64,000 bases of DNA from Blastococcus colisei (lineage in GTDB: Bacteria; Actinomycetota; Actinomycetes; Mycobacteriales; Geodermatophilaceae): NCBI RefSeq assembly GCF_006717095.1, contig NZ_VFQE01000002.1, positions 186,001 through 250,000 of the forward strand, read 5' to 3'. Of the stretch, positions 16,086-24,373 are shown one piece after another. Position 1 is the first letter of the stretch; every line of letters begins with the position of its first letter. The notes under the pieces were generated by a model. The model saw only the letters and a list, made by a program, of their open reading frames with translations. It ran no database searches and was not told the origin of the DNA. Position numbers and translations under genes: made by a program.

Positions 16086-17327
16086 ATGCTTCGTTCGATG
16101 TTCTCGGCCATCTCCGGCCTCAAGGCCCACCAGACCAAGATGGACGTCACCGGCAACAACATCGCCAACGTCAACACCGTCGGCTTCAAGAGCAGCCAGA
16201 CCGTCTTCCAGGACACGCTGTCCCAGATCATCCGCGCCGGCGGCGCCCCCGCCGAGGACCGGGGTGGCACGAACCCGGCGCAGGTGGGGCTGGGCGCCAA
16301 GGTCGCCGCCATCACCACGAACTGGACCCAGGGTGCGACCCAGTCCACCGGCCGCTCCACCGACTTCATGATCGAGGGCGACGGCTTCTTCGTGACCCGT
16401 GGCGCCGGTGGCGAGCAGCTGTTCACCCGCGCCGGCTCCTTCGACTTCGACGCCACCGGCAAGCTGGTCACGCCCGACGGCTCGGTCCTGAGGGGATGGA
16501 TGGCGGGCGCGAACGGAGAGGTGAACCCCAACGGCCCGGTCGTCGACCTGTCGGTCCCCTACGGCCAGATCGTGAACCCGGTGGCCAGCACCAGCGGCAA
16601 GGTCGCGGGCAACCTGTCCGCGGAAGGTGGCGCCCCGGTGCAGACGGCGGTCACGATGTACGACGAACTCGGCGTCGCGCAGAACATCTCCTACACGTTC
16701 ACCAAGGATCCCGCGCCGGCGGTGAACGCCTGGACGCTGTCCGTCGCGCACACCAGCAACGCCGAGCCGCCGGTCGTCACCACGCTCGGCACCGCGCCCG
16801 TCACCTTCAACGCCGACGGCACGCTGGCCTCCGCCGACACGGTGACCGTCCCCCTCGCCGGCCTGGCCAACCCGAGCTGGACCGGGGACCTGGACATCGA
16901 CCTGGCCGACGTGACGCAGCTGGGTGGCAAGAGCGACGTCAAGGCCGACGGTCAGGACGGCTTCGCCATGGGCAGCCTGCAGTCGTTCGGACTGAGCAAC
17001 GACGGCACGATCACCGGGGTCTACTCGAACGGCCTGCGCCAGGCGCTGGGCCAGCTGGCGGTCGCCTCGTTCAACAACCCCAGCGGGCTGGAGAAGGCCG
17101 GCAGCTCCTCCTTCCGGGTCGGGGACAACTCGGGTGCAGCGGCCATCGGCCTCGCCGGTGTCGGTGGCCGCGGCGATCTGGTTTCGGGCGCACTGGAGAT
17201 GTCGAACGTCGACCTCGCCGAGGAGTTCACCGGCCTGATCGTGGCCCAGCGCGGTTTCCAGGCCAACAGCCGCGTCATCACCAGCTCCGACGAGATCCTG
17301 CAGGACCTGGTCAACCTCAAGCGCTGA
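16086..17327 (+). CDS. flgE: Flagellar hook protein FlgE
   Basis: A 413-residue hook protein. The N-terminus LRSMFSAISGLKAHQTKMDV and NNIANVNTVGFKSSQ is the rod/hook signature. The middle contains the FlgE_D2-like beta domain (about 165-300). The C-terminus has GALEMSNVDLAEEFTGLIVA and the QRGFQANSRVITSSDEILQ helix. It is the last gene of the flgB operon and is followed by a terminator. No flgF or flgG is in the window, so the distal rod must be encoded elsewhere or built from related proteins. Confidence 0.93.
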   Translation: MLRSMFSAISGLKAHQTKMDVTGNNIANVNTVGFKSSQTVFQDTLSQIIRAGGAPAEDRGGTNPAQVGLGAKVAAITTNWTQGATQSTGRSTDFMIEGDGFFVTRGAGGEQLFTRAGSFDFDATGKLVTPDGSVLRGWMAGANGEVNPNGPVVDLSVPYGQIVNPVASTSGKVAGNLSAEGGAPVQTAVTMYDELGVAQNISYTFTKDPAPAVNAWTLSVAHTSNAEPPVVTTLGTAPVTFNADGTLASADTVTVPLAGLANPSWTGDLDIDLADVTQLGGKSDVKADGQDGFAMGSLQSFGLSNDGTITGVYSNGLRQALGQLAVASFNNPSGLEKAGSSSFRVGDNSGAAAIGLAGVGGRGDLVSGALEMSNVDLAEEFTGLIVAQRGFQANSRVITSSDEILQDLVNLKR

Positions 17328-17393
17328 CGTCACAGGTCCAGGTCTCGACGGCGAGAGCTGGACTGCTCCTCCGGCCTTCTGCACCGATCGCCG

Positions 17394-17434
17394 GACCGGG
17401 TGGCCCGGTCACTCCTCGGGGGTGGCCGGGCCAC
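17394..17434 (+). terminator. Terminator after flgE
   Basis: Two alternative GC-rich hairpins overlap here: GACCGGG/CCCGGTC (17394-17410) and GTGGCCCGG/CCGGGCCAC (17400-17434). They lie about 65 bases after flgE and before the next promoter. Confidence 0.5.
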
Positions 17435-17488
17435 CTGCCTTTCCGCGGCATCCCGGGCCTCCGCCGTCGTCCCCGCGGGGCATTCGGC

Positions 17489-17516
17489 TCAAGGAAAGGC
17501 CCAGGTGAGCCGATGA
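17489..17516 (+). promoter_or_regulatory. Sigma-28-type promoter of flbD-motAB-fliL
   Basis: CGGCTCAAG (TCAA 17489-17492), 16 bases, GCCGATGA (17509-17516). This is the best match of the set in both halves. It lies about 70 bases before flbD and after the flgE terminator, so a new transcript should start here. Confidence 0.68.
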
Positions 17517-17583
17517 GAAGAGTGCTGTTCCCGCCCGCTGTTCCCGCCACCCACCCGCCCCCACCGAGCAAGAGGACCGAACC

Positions 17584-17865
17584 GTGATCCGTGTGACGCG
17601 CCTGAACGGTGAGCAGTTCGCGCTCAACCCCGACCTGATCGAGCGGGTGGAGGCGCACCCCGACACGGTCGCCTTCCTGGTGGACGGCACCAAGTACGTG
17701 GTCAAGGAGTCCGTGGACGAGGTGCTCCGCGAGATTCGCGAGTACCGCGCCGGCATCCTCGCCACCTCCTACGAGATGGACCGCGGCGAGTACCGCGCAC
17801 CCCAGCGCGACAGCGTGACCGGCGACTCCTCGGTCGTGCCGTTCCCGAGCCGAGAGGAGCGCTGA
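17584..17865 (+). CDS. flbD: FlbD-family flagellar protein
   Basis: A 93-residue FlbD-like protein (Pfam FlbD type, found in Bacillus and spirochaete flagellar operons, not the Caulobacter regulator of the same name). The core reads IRVTRLNGEQFALNPDLIER and KYVVKESVDEVLREIREYRA. The molecular role is not known. The GTG at 17584 begins the motA-motB operon, and MotA starts three bases after the stop. Confidence 0.85.
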   Translation: MIRVTRLNGEQFALNPDLIERVEAHPDTVAFLVDGTKYVVKESVDEVLREIREYRAGILATSYEMDRGEYRAPQRDSVTGDSSVVPFPSREER

Positions 17866-17868
17866 CCC

Positions 17869-18639
17869 ATGGATCCGGCCACCCTGATCGGGTTCGTCAT
17901 CTCACTCGTCGCGCTGCTCGTCTTCATGGTGATGGAGGGCGCGGACCCGATGTCGCTGCTCTTCCTGCCGGCGATCATCCTCGTCATCCTCGCCACGTTC
18001 GGCGCCGCGGCGTCGAGCTTCACGATGGACGACCTCAAGAAGATCCCCGCCTGGTTCAAGATGGCGGCGATGCCGGCGAGGGTGCCCAAGGCGGGAGCGC
18101 AGATCCAGACGCTGGTCAGCCTCGCGGAGAAGGCCCGCAAGGAGGGACTCCTCGCGCTGGAGGCGCAGGTCAAGAGCATCGACGACCCCTTCCTGCGACG
18201 CGGCCTGCAGATGGGCATCGACGGCACCGACCCCGAGGAGCTGCGCGCCGTCCTCGAGGGCGAGATCTCGGCGAAGAAGTCCGAGGACAAGGTGGCGGCG
18301 AAGTTCTTCAACCAGATGGGCGGCTACGCCCCGACCATCGGCATCGTGGGCTGCATCGTCGGGCTCATCAACGTCATGGGCAACCTCAGCGACCCCGAGT
18401 CGCTGGGCCCGATGATCGCCGCGGCGTTCGTCGCCACCCTGTGGGGCGTGATGGCCGCGAACTTCTGGTTCCTGCCCATGGGGGCCAAGATCCTGCGCGT
18501 CAGCGAGCTGCAGGCCGCGCAGATGGAGCTGCTGGTCGAGGGCATCACCGAGATCCAGGCGGGCACCAGCCCGCGCGCGGTCCGCCAGAAGCTCAGCTCG
18601 CTCATCCCGCCGAGCGAGGTCGAGCGGGAGGCGGCATGA
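17869..18639 (+). CDS. motA: Flagellar stator protein MotA
   Basis: A 256-residue MotA with four membrane helices (about 5-22, 28-48, 150-170 and 182-202). The cytoplasmic loop carries GLLALEAQVKSIDDPFLRRG and MGIDGTDPEELRAVLEGEI. The third and fourth helices include GGYAPTIGIVGCIVGLINVM and FVATLWGVMAANFWFLPM. MotA and MotB form the ion channel that pushes on FliG. The stop overlaps the motB start. Confidence 0.95.
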   Translation: MDPATLIGFVISLVALLVFMVMEGADPMSLLFLPAIILVILATFGAAASSFTMDDLKKIPAWFKMAAMPARVPKAGAQIQTLVSLAEKARKEGLLALEAQVKSIDDPFLRRGLQMGIDGTDPEELRAVLEGEISAKKSEDKVAAKFFNQMGGYAPTIGIVGCIVGLINVMGNLSDPESLGPMIAAAFVATLWGVMAANFWFLPMGAKILRVSELQAAQMELLVEGITEIQAGTSPRAVRQKLSSLIPPSEVEREAA

Positions 18640-19553
18640 GTTCGGCGCCGCATCCCGGCCGCCGACGCGCCAAGAAGCACGAGGAGGAGGAGCACGAGAA
18701 CCACGAGCGGTGGATGGTGTCCTACGCGGACATGATGACGCTGCTGCTCGTCCTCTTCATCGTGCTGTACGCGATGAGCCAGGTGGACAAGTCGAAGTTC
18801 GCCGCCCTGGCCAGCGGGCTCTCCGAGAGCTTCGGCGGACCCATCACGGCCCTCCCCGGGCCGACCCCCGAGAGCTCGGTGCTCGAGGGGCTCCCCGGCG
18901 CCATCGACATCGCCTCGGCGATCCCCCCGGACCCCGCGGTCCAGCAGGCCCAGGTCGACGCGGCGGCGGCCGCGGCCGCGGCCGAGCGGGCCCAGCGGGT
19001 CGCCGCCGAGGCGGCCAGGGCCTACGACGACCTCGCGGCCGCCCGGGACAGGATCGCCGCGGCGCTGGCGGCCGCCGGCTACGCGGATGCGGCGCGCTTC
19101 GAGATCGACGAGCGCGGCCTGGTCGTGCACATCGTCGCCGACGAGGTGCTCTTCGACGCCGAGCAGGCCGACCTTCGGCCCGAGGGCCGGCAGATCCTGG
19201 ACGCCGCCGCCCCGGCTCTGGTCGGGCTGCCCAACGTGCTGCGCGTCGAGGGGCACGCCAACCACCTGCCGGTCACCGCCGGAGGACGGTGGCCCTCCAA
19301 CTGGGAGCTCTCCGGCTACCGGGCCAGCACCGTGCTGCGCTACCTCGCCGGAGGCGGCGTCCCCGAACCACGGATGTCGGCGACGGGCTACTCCTCCACG
19401 CGCCCCCTGGTGCCGGAGTCCGATCCGAACGCCCTCTCGGTCAACCGACGTGTCGACATCGTCGTCCTGTCCACCGCCTCGGCAGAGGCCAACGCGCTGC
19501 TGCCGGGCATCGATGCAACTCACCAGGCCACCCAGCAGGAGGCAACACCATGA
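18636..19553 (+). CDS. motB: Flagellar stator protein MotB
   Basis: A 305-residue MotB. The single membrane helix WMVSYADMMTLLLVLFIVLY contains Asp32, the ion-carrying residue. A plug and Ala-rich linker follow, then an OmpA-like peptidoglycan-binding domain at about 150-285 (LRVEGHANHLPV, NWELSGYRASTVLRYL, NALSVNRRVDIVVL). His replaces the more usual Thr/Asp in the GHTD motif (GHANHLP), as in other MotB proteins of the group-positive type. The start is the ATGA after motA. Confidence 0.95.
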   Translation: MSSAPHPGRRRAKKHEEEEHENHERWMVSYADMMTLLLVLFIVLYAMSQVDKSKFAALASGLSESFGGPITALPGPTPESSVLEGLPGAIDIASAIPPDPAVQQAQVDAAAAAAAAERAQRVAAEAARAYDDLAAARDRIAAALAAAGYADAARFEIDERGLVVHIVADEVLFDAEQADLRPEGRQILDAAAPALVGLPNVLRVEGHANHLPVTAGGRWPSNWELSGYRASTVLRYLAGGGVPEPRMSATGYSSTRPLVPESDPNALSVNRRVDIVVLSTASAEANALLPGIDATHQATQQEATP

Positions 19554-20014
19554 GCAAGGACAAGAGCGCCGAGACCGACGAGGCCGAGGCCAAGGGCGGC
19601 AAGAAGAAGCTGCTCATGATCGTGGGCGTCCTGCTCGTCGCCGCAGCCGGGGCGGCGTACTTCTTCCTGTTCGCCGCGCCCGGCGAGGCCGAGGCCGCGG
19701 CGCCCGAGCACGGCGGCTACACCGCACTCGAGCCGGTGGCGGTCAACCTCGCCGGCGGCGGCTATCTCAAGATCGGGGTCACCCTCGACTACACCGTGGC
19801 CGCCGCCGGTGGCGGCCACGGCGGCGGCGGCGTCGACGGCGCCAAGGCCTACGACCAGATCATCTCCACGTTCTCCCAGGCGAGCCCGGCCGACGTGACC
19901 GGTGCCCGCGACGCGCTCAAGGAGGCACTGGAGCAGAAGATCATCGAGGCGTACACCGAGGACGGCGTGCAGATGGTCATGGGCATCTACTACACCGAGT
20001 ACGTCACCCAGTAG
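19550..20014 (+). CDS. fliL: Flagellar basal-body-associated protein FliL
   Basis: A 154-residue FliL: cytoplasmic Lys-rich tail, one membrane helix at about 21-42 (LLMIVGVLLVAAAGAAYFFL), then a periplasmic domain with TALEPVAVNLAGGGYLKIGV and ending in VQMVMGIYYTEYVTQ. A Gly/His-rich loop (AAGGGHGGGGV) interrupts the domain. FliL rings support the stator. It is coupled to motB by an ATGA overlap and followed by a terminator. Confidence 0.9.
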   Translation: MSKDKSAETDEAEAKGGKKKLLMIVGVLLVAAAGAAYFFLFAAPGEAEAAAPEHGGYTALEPVAVNLAGGGYLKIGVTLDYTVAAAGGGHGGGGVDGAKAYDQIISTFSQASPADVTGARDALKEALEQKIIEAYTEDGVQMVMGIYYTEYVTQ

Positions 20015-20026
20015 GTCCCCGCCGAT

Positions 20027-20058
20027 GTCCTCCGGCCCCACCCGGGTGGCCGGAGGAC
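20027..20058 (+). terminator. Terminator after fliL
   Basis: A perfect 11-bp stem, GTCCTCCGGCC/GGCCGGAGGAC, with a 10-base loop lies 12 bases after the fliL stop. It separates flbD-motAB-fliL from the fliM operon. Confidence 0.65.
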
Positions 20059-20130
20059 GTCACGCGACGAGCACGCCACGCATCACCAGTCACACCGCTC
20101 CCGCAGCCGTGAGCGACCGATCACCGCCGG

Positions 20131-20158
20131 TCAGGGTCGGTCCCGATTCCGCCGATGA
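20131..20158 (+). promoter_or_regulatory. Sigma-28-type promoter of the fliM operon
   Basis: GGTCAG (TCAG 20131-20134), 16 bases, GCCGATGA (20151-20158), nearly identical to the flgB site. The ATG at 20155 lies within the -10 element and cannot be translated from this promoter. The next in-frame start, GTG 20167, would be at or near the transcript's 5' end. Confidence 0.6.
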
Positions 20159-20166
20159 GGTGGAAC

Positions 20167-21219
20167 GTGACCTCACCCGAGACCGGACCGGCCCCCAGCG
20201 AGGCGGGTCCCCAGTCCCCCGAGGAGTCACCGGCGGAGGCGCCCGCACAGGAGCGCCCGGCCACTCCTCCGGCGACCACTGCGCCCGCGGCTCCCGGTAG
20301 CGGTACCGGCGTCCGGAGCCGCCGCGGCGAGCCCCGTACCTACGACTTCCGCCGGCCGACGAAGCTCTCCCGTGAACACGTCCGGGTCCTGCAGATCGCG
20401 CAGGAGGCCTTCGCCCGCCAGGCGACGACCATCCTGACCACGTTCCTGCGCGCCGGTGCCCGCCTCGAGCTGGTCGGGATCGAGCAGTTCTCCTACGACG
20501 ACTACCTGGCGACGCTCCCCAACCCTGTCTTCATCACCACGTTCACGCTGGAACCGCTGGCCGGCAAGGGCCTGCTGGCCTACCCGCTGGACATGGCCAT
20601 GGCCATCGTCGACCACATGCTGGGCGGCTCCGGTCGGGCCCAGCAGCCGAACCGGCCGATGACGGCGATGGAGTCCTCCATCACCAACCACCTGCTCGGC
20701 CGGCTGCTCGACGAGTTCGCCGCCTCCTTCGCCTCGATCACCGAGATCCAACCGGCGCTGAACGGGTTCGAGTACAACCCGCAGCTCGCGCAGGCGGCGT
20801 CCGGCTCGGACACGGTCATGGTCGCCAGCTACTCCATGGCGGTCGGCGCCCGCGAGGGCGAGGCCACGCTCGTGCTGCCCTTCTCCTCGTTCGCCCAGGC
20901 GCTGAACAACGCGGCCTCCCCGCAGTTGTCGGAGAGCGCCCTGGCCAAGCGCAAGCGGGCTGCCGAGGCGCTGGCCGCCAGGGTGAACCTCGTGCCGGTC
21001 GACGTCAGCGTCCGGTTCGCCCCGCTGACCGTCTCCTCGGCCGATCTGCTCTCCCTCGCCGTCGGTGACGTCCTGCTGCTGCGCCACCCGCCCGATGCGC
21101 CGCTCGAGGTGACGACCAACGACGTGACGTTCGCGTACGCGATCGCCAGCAACCACCGGCGCCGACTTGCCGCCGCCATCGTCCCGACCCCGTACGCCGC
21201 CGCGAAGGACACAGCATGA
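20167..21219 (+). CDS. fliM: Flagellar motor switch protein FliM
   Basis: FliM of 350 residues from GTG 20167 (354 from ATG 20155). The first 55 residues are Pro/Ala/Glu-rich and disordered. The core starts at YDFRRPTKLSREHVRVLQIA, then FSYDDYLATLPNPVFITTFT, the CheC-like middle domain (MAIVDHMLGGSGRAQQPNRP, MTAMESSITNHLLGRLLDEF) and the C-terminal SpoA domain (VDVSVRFAPLTVSSADLLSL). The N-terminal LSQxEIDALL-type motif that docks phosphorylated CheY in most FliM proteins is not visible. It starts the switch and export-gate operon. Confidence 0.92.
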   Translation: MTSPETGPAPSEAGPQSPEESPAEAPAQERPATPPATTAPAAPGSGTGVRSRRGEPRTYDFRRPTKLSREHVRVLQIAQEAFARQATTILTTFLRAGARLELVGIEQFSYDDYLATLPNPVFITTFTLEPLAGKGLLAYPLDMAMAIVDHMLGGSGRAQQPNRPMTAMESSITNHLLGRLLDEFAASFASITEIQPALNGFEYNPQLAQAASGSDTVMVASYSMAVGAREGEATLVLPFSSFAQALNNAASPQLSESALAKRKRAAEALAARVNLVPVDVSVRFAPLTVSSADLLSLAVGDVLLLRHPPDAPLEVTTNDVTFAYAIASNHRRRLAAAIVPTPYAAAKDTA

Positions 21220-21953
21220 GCACCGACACCTCCCAGGACTCCCAGACCGTCTCCGCGGTGGTCACGGCGGCCGCCCGCGCCGCCGCCGCCCTGGTCCCGG
21301 CCACGGTGGAGCTCGTCCCCGGCGCCCCCGTCAGCGACCCGGACAGCGTCCCGCTGCCCCCCGGCGCCGCATCGGCGGTCGCGGCCGGCCTCTCCGGCGA
21401 GGTCAGCGGCGACATCGTCCTGGTGGTCTCCCCCGAGGTCGTCGAGGCCCTCAACAACTCCCCGGTCGGACGGATGGACGTCGCCGCCGCCCTGCGGCCC
21501 GCCCTCGAGGCGGCCGCCGCCACCCTGGGCCGGGTCCGCATCGCCTCCGAGCGCATCGAGGAGCCGGTGGCCGCGCTCGACGGCATGCGCGACAAGGGCA
21601 TGTTCGTCGCGGTGCCCCTCATGGCCGGCACCGAGCACCAGGCCACGTTCGCCCTGCAGGTGACCCTTCCGACCGCGCGGACCCAGCGCGGCAGCCTCGA
21701 CCTCCTCCGGCACGTGGCGATGGAGGTGACCGTCGAGATCGGCCGCACGCGGATGACCGTCCAGGAACTGCTCTCCCTGCACCCCGGCGAGGTGGTCGAG
21801 CTCGACCGCGCCGCCAGCGCGCCCGCCGACCTCCTGGTCAACGGCACCCTCATCGCCCGCGGCGAGGTCGTCGTCGTGGACGAGGACTTCGGCCTCCGGA
21901 TCAGCGAGATCGTCACCGACGCGGCGGCGCAGGAGCTGGGGCAGAACGCATGA
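21216..21953 (+). CDS. fliN: Flagellar motor switch protein FliN with extra N-terminal domain
   Basis: A 245-residue protein whose C-terminal 85 residues are a FliN-type SpoA domain: MEVTVEIGRTRMTVQELLSL, HPGEVVELDRAASAPADLLV, GTLIARGEVVVVDEDFGLRI. Plain FliN has about 100-140 residues; here about 150 extra residues precede it, with LSGEVSGDIVLVVSPEVVEAL and a helical repeat, faintly like the CheC-type domain of Bacillus FliY. I cannot see the CheC phosphatase signature clearly. It forms the lower C-ring with FliM. The start overlaps the fliM stop. Confidence 0.87.
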   Translation: MSTDTSQDSQTVSAVVTAAARAAAALVPATVELVPGAPVSDPDSVPLPPGAASAVAAGLSGEVSGDIVLVVSPEVVEALNNSPVGRMDVAAALRPALEAAAATLGRVRIASERIEEPVAALDGMRDKGMFVAVPLMAGTEHQATFALQVTLPTARTQRGSLDLLRHVAMEVTVEIGRTRMTVQELLSLHPGEVVELDRAASAPADLLVNGTLIARGEVVVVDEDFGLRISEIVTDAAAQELGQNA

Positions 21954-22384
21954 CGTGGATGATCATCCGGCTGGTCCTCTCGCTGGCCTTCATCGCCGCC
22001 GTGCTGCTCTTCGCCGCGCGCGTGGCCAAGAAGCGCGGTCTCGGGCAGGGCAACGGCCTGATCGAGGTCGTGGCCCGGCAGCGCATGGGCCGCACCAGCA
22101 CCGTCAACGTCGTCCGCATCGGCGACGTCGTCCTCGTCGTCGGTGCCACCGAGGAGCAGGTCACCCTGCTCGCCGAGGTCGACTCCGACACGGTGGACGC
22201 CGCGTTGCGCGAGCGCCGGGTGCCCGTGGTGGTCGGTGCGGCCGAGGACGCCACCCAGGTCATGGACCGGCCCGCCCTGGTGGCCCGGTCGACGAGCCCG
22301 GCGCTGGCCGGCTCGGTGTTCGACCGCAACGGCTGGGGGATGTTCGTCAACCAGCTGCGCGAGCGCACGGTCCGCAAGTCATGA
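21950..22384 (+). CDS. fliO: Flagellar export protein FliO
   Basis: A 144-residue FliO: one membrane helix at about 4-24 (MIIRLVLSLAFIAAVLLFAA), then a small cytoplasmic domain with IEVVARQRMGRTSTVNVVRI and GDVVLVVGATEEQVTLLAEV, typical of FliO/FliZ proteins. FliO helps assemble the FliP pore. It is linked to fliN and fliP by ATGA overlaps. Confidence 0.85.
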   Translation: MTWMIIRLVLSLAFIAAVLLFAARVAKKRGLGQGNGLIEVVARQRMGRTSTVNVVRIGDVVLVVGATEEQVTLLAEVDSDTVDAALRERRVPVVVGAAEDATQVMDRPALVARSTSPALAGSVFDRNGWGMFVNQLRERTVRKS

Positions 22385-23232
22385 CCTCGTCGGTGCGCCC
22401 GCTGCAGGCGCCCGAGGGACCCGCGATGCGTCGTCGTGCAGCCCTCGTGCTGCTGTTCTCGGTGCTGTGCACCGTGGCGGCGCTGCTGCTCGCCGGACCC
22501 GCTTCCGCCGCCCCGACCGACCCGGTCGCGCCCACGGCGCCGGTCGCGCCGGTCGTCCCCGGCGACGGGAACGTGGACATCTCGATCGGCGACGGCTCAC
22601 CGAGCAGCTCGATCACGCTCATCCTCGCGATCACGGTGCTCTCCGTCGCGCCGTCGGTGCTGCTGCTGGCCACGTCGTTCACCAAGATCATCGTCGTGCT
22701 GGGGTTGACCCGGAACGCTCTCGGACTGCCGTCCTCGCCGCCCAACCAGGTGCTCACCGGCATCGCGCTGTTCCTGACCCTGTTCGTGATGGGCCCGGTC
22801 TTCTCCGACATCAACGAGGTCGCCCTCCGGCCCTACATGGACGGCGCCATGACCGTCGCCCAGGCCTACGACGCCGGCGTCGTCCCGCTGCGCGAGTTCC
22901 TCCTCGGCAACACCCGGGACGACGAACTGAAGCTGATGATCGGGCTCTCCGGCGAGGAAGCGCCGGCGACGCCGCAGGAAGTCAGCATGACCACGCTCAT
23001 CCCGGCGTTCGTGCTCTCGGAACTCAAGAGCGCCTTCATCATCGGGCTGGTCGTCTTCATCCCGTTCCTGGTGCTCGACATGCTGGTCAGCGCCTCGCTG
23101 ATGGCGATGGGCATGATGATGGTGCCGCCGACCATCGTGTCGCTGCCCTTCAAGCTGCTGCTCTTCGTCGTCGTCGACGGCTGGGCGCTGATCACCACCG
23201 CGCTGGTGGGTTCCTACGGGGGTAGTGGCTGA
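22381..23232 (+). CDS. fliP: Flagellar export gate protein FliP
   Basis: A 283-residue FliP from the ATGA overlap; ATG 22426 is an alternative start and directly begins a signal peptide (MRRRAALVLLF...GPASAAP). The mature part shows the conserved SVAPSVLLLATSFTKIIVVL, RNALGLPSSPPNQVLTGIAL, FVLSELKSAFIIGLVVFIPF and MGMMMVPPTIVSLPFKLLLF segments with four membrane helices. FliP5-FliQ4-FliR1 form the export pore. A repeat with a ribosome-binding site separates it from fliQ. Confidence 0.95.
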   Translation: MTSSVRPLQAPEGPAMRRRAALVLLFSVLCTVAALLLAGPASAAPTDPVAPTAPVAPVVPGDGNVDISIGDGSPSSSITLILAITVLSVAPSVLLLATSFTKIIVVLGLTRNALGLPSSPPNQVLTGIALFLTLFVMGPVFSDINEVALRPYMDGAMTVAQAYDAGVVPLREFLLGNTRDDELKLMIGLSGEEAPATPQEVSMTTLIPAFVLSELKSAFIIGLVVFIPFLVLDMLVSASLMAMGMMMVPPTIVSLPFKLLLFVVVDGWALITTALVGSYGGSG

Positions 23233-23235
23233 CGT

Positions 23236-23313
23236 GAACGAGCTTGCTAGTTCACCGATGACAGAGCCGACCGCGTCGCTCGCGACGGCGACGAGCGCCA
23301 GCGAGGAGCTGTT
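23236..23313 (+). repeat. Intergenic repeat with embedded ribosome-binding site, copy B
   Basis: This starts GAACGAGCTTGCTAGTTC and ends GACGAGCGCCAGCGAGGAGC directly before the fliQ GTG. The outer blocks match copy A (9252-9326) closely; the middle also shares ATGA...AGAGC. It fills the whole fliP-fliQ gap in an operon where other neighbours overlap. Confidence 0.65.
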
Positions 23314-23589
23314 GTGAGCGACGCCGATGTCACCCAGATCGCCGCGCAGACGATGATGGTCGCGGCCAAGGTCGCGGCCCCGGTCCTGCTGACCGCGCTG
23401 CTGGTCGGCTTCCTGATCTCGCTGTTCCAGGCTGCCACCCAGATCCAGGAGCAGACCCTCTCCTTCGTGCCCAAGATCATTTCCGTGGCGATCGCGCTGC
23501 TGGTCACCGGCAACTGGGTGCTCGCCGAGCTGGTCAGCTTCACCCAGAGCCTGTTCGACCAGCTGCCGGCGCTGCTCGACCGGACCTGA
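23314..23589 (+). CDS. fliQ: Flagellar export gate protein FliQ
   Basis: A 91-residue FliQ with two membrane helices and the conserved VLLTALLVGFLISLFQAATQ, IQEQTLSFVPKIISV and ALLVTGNWVLAELVSFTQ regions. GTG 23314 uses the GAGGAG of the preceding repeat. It assembles around FliP-FliR in the export pore. Confidence 0.95.
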   Translation: MSDADVTQIAAQTMMVAAKVAAPVLLTALLVGFLISLFQAATQIQEQTLSFVPKIISVAIALLVTGNWVLAELVSFTQSLFDQLPALLDRT

Positions 23590-23596
23590 GGCCGCG

Positions 23597-24361
23597 ATGG
23601 ACCTCTCGGTCCCGGCAGTCACGCTGGCGGCTCTCCTCCTGGGGACGGCGCGGGCCACCGGCTTCGTGCTGCTGGCCCCGCCGTTCAACTCGCGCACCAT
23701 CCCGGGGCCGGTCAAGGCCGCGTTCGCGCTGGCGCTCTCCCTGCTGCTCTCCACCCAGATCGCGCCCACCCTCCCCGAACCGACCGCCGGGTTCCTCGTG
23801 GTCGCCGCGGTCACCGAGGTGATCATCGGGGCGGCGCTGGGCTTCGTCGTCCAGGTGCTGTTCCAGGCCGTGCAGATGGCCGGTGACCTGCTCGACATCA
23901 CCGGTGGCTTCTCGCTGCAGCCGGCCTACGACCCGCTGTCGATGACGCAGAACTCCTCGATCGGCCGGCTGCACTACCTGCTGGCGATCACGCTGCTGTT
24001 CACCAGCGGCGGCCACCTGCTCATCGTCAAGGGATTCGCGACCTCCTACGTCGGGCTGCCCGTCGGCGGGGACGTGCCGACCGACCAGCTCGCCGCGGTG
24101 CTGGTGACCGCGTTCTCGATGATGTTCCTGGCCGCGCTGCAGATCGCCGGGCCGATGGTCGCGGTGCTGTTGCTGGCCGACGTGGCGCTGTCCCTGCTGA
24201 GCCGCGCCGCGCCCGCGTTGAACATCTTCGCCTTCGGTTTCCCGGTCAAGATCCTGCTGACCCTCACGATGCTGGGCCTGACCTTCCCGCTGCTGCCCCC
24301 GGCCCTGGACGCGCTGCTCGAGCACGCGGGCCGGGCCATGGTCTCCCTCCGGAGCGGATGA
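23597..24361 (+). CDS. fliR: Flagellar export gate protein FliR
   Basis: A 254-residue FliR with several membrane helices. It has the conserved RATGFVLLAPPFNSRTIPGP, EVIIGAALGFVVQVLFQAVQ, DPLSMTQNSSIGRLHYLLAI and LNIFAFGFPVKILLTLTMLG segments. It completes the core pore. flhB follows after 12 bases with AGGGAGGTGAG as ribosome-binding site. Confidence 0.95.
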   Translation: MDLSVPAVTLAALLLGTARATGFVLLAPPFNSRTIPGPVKAAFALALSLLLSTQIAPTLPEPTAGFLVVAAVTEVIIGAALGFVVQVLFQAVQMAGDLLDITGGFSLQPAYDPLSMTQNSSIGRLHYLLAITLLFTSGGHLLIVKGFATSYVGLPVGGDVPTDQLAAVLVTAFSMMFLAALQIAGPMVAVLLLADVALSLLSRAAPALNIFAFGFPVKILLTLTMLGLTFPLLPPALDALLEHAGRAMVSLRSG

Positions 24362-24373
24362 GGGAGGTGAGTC

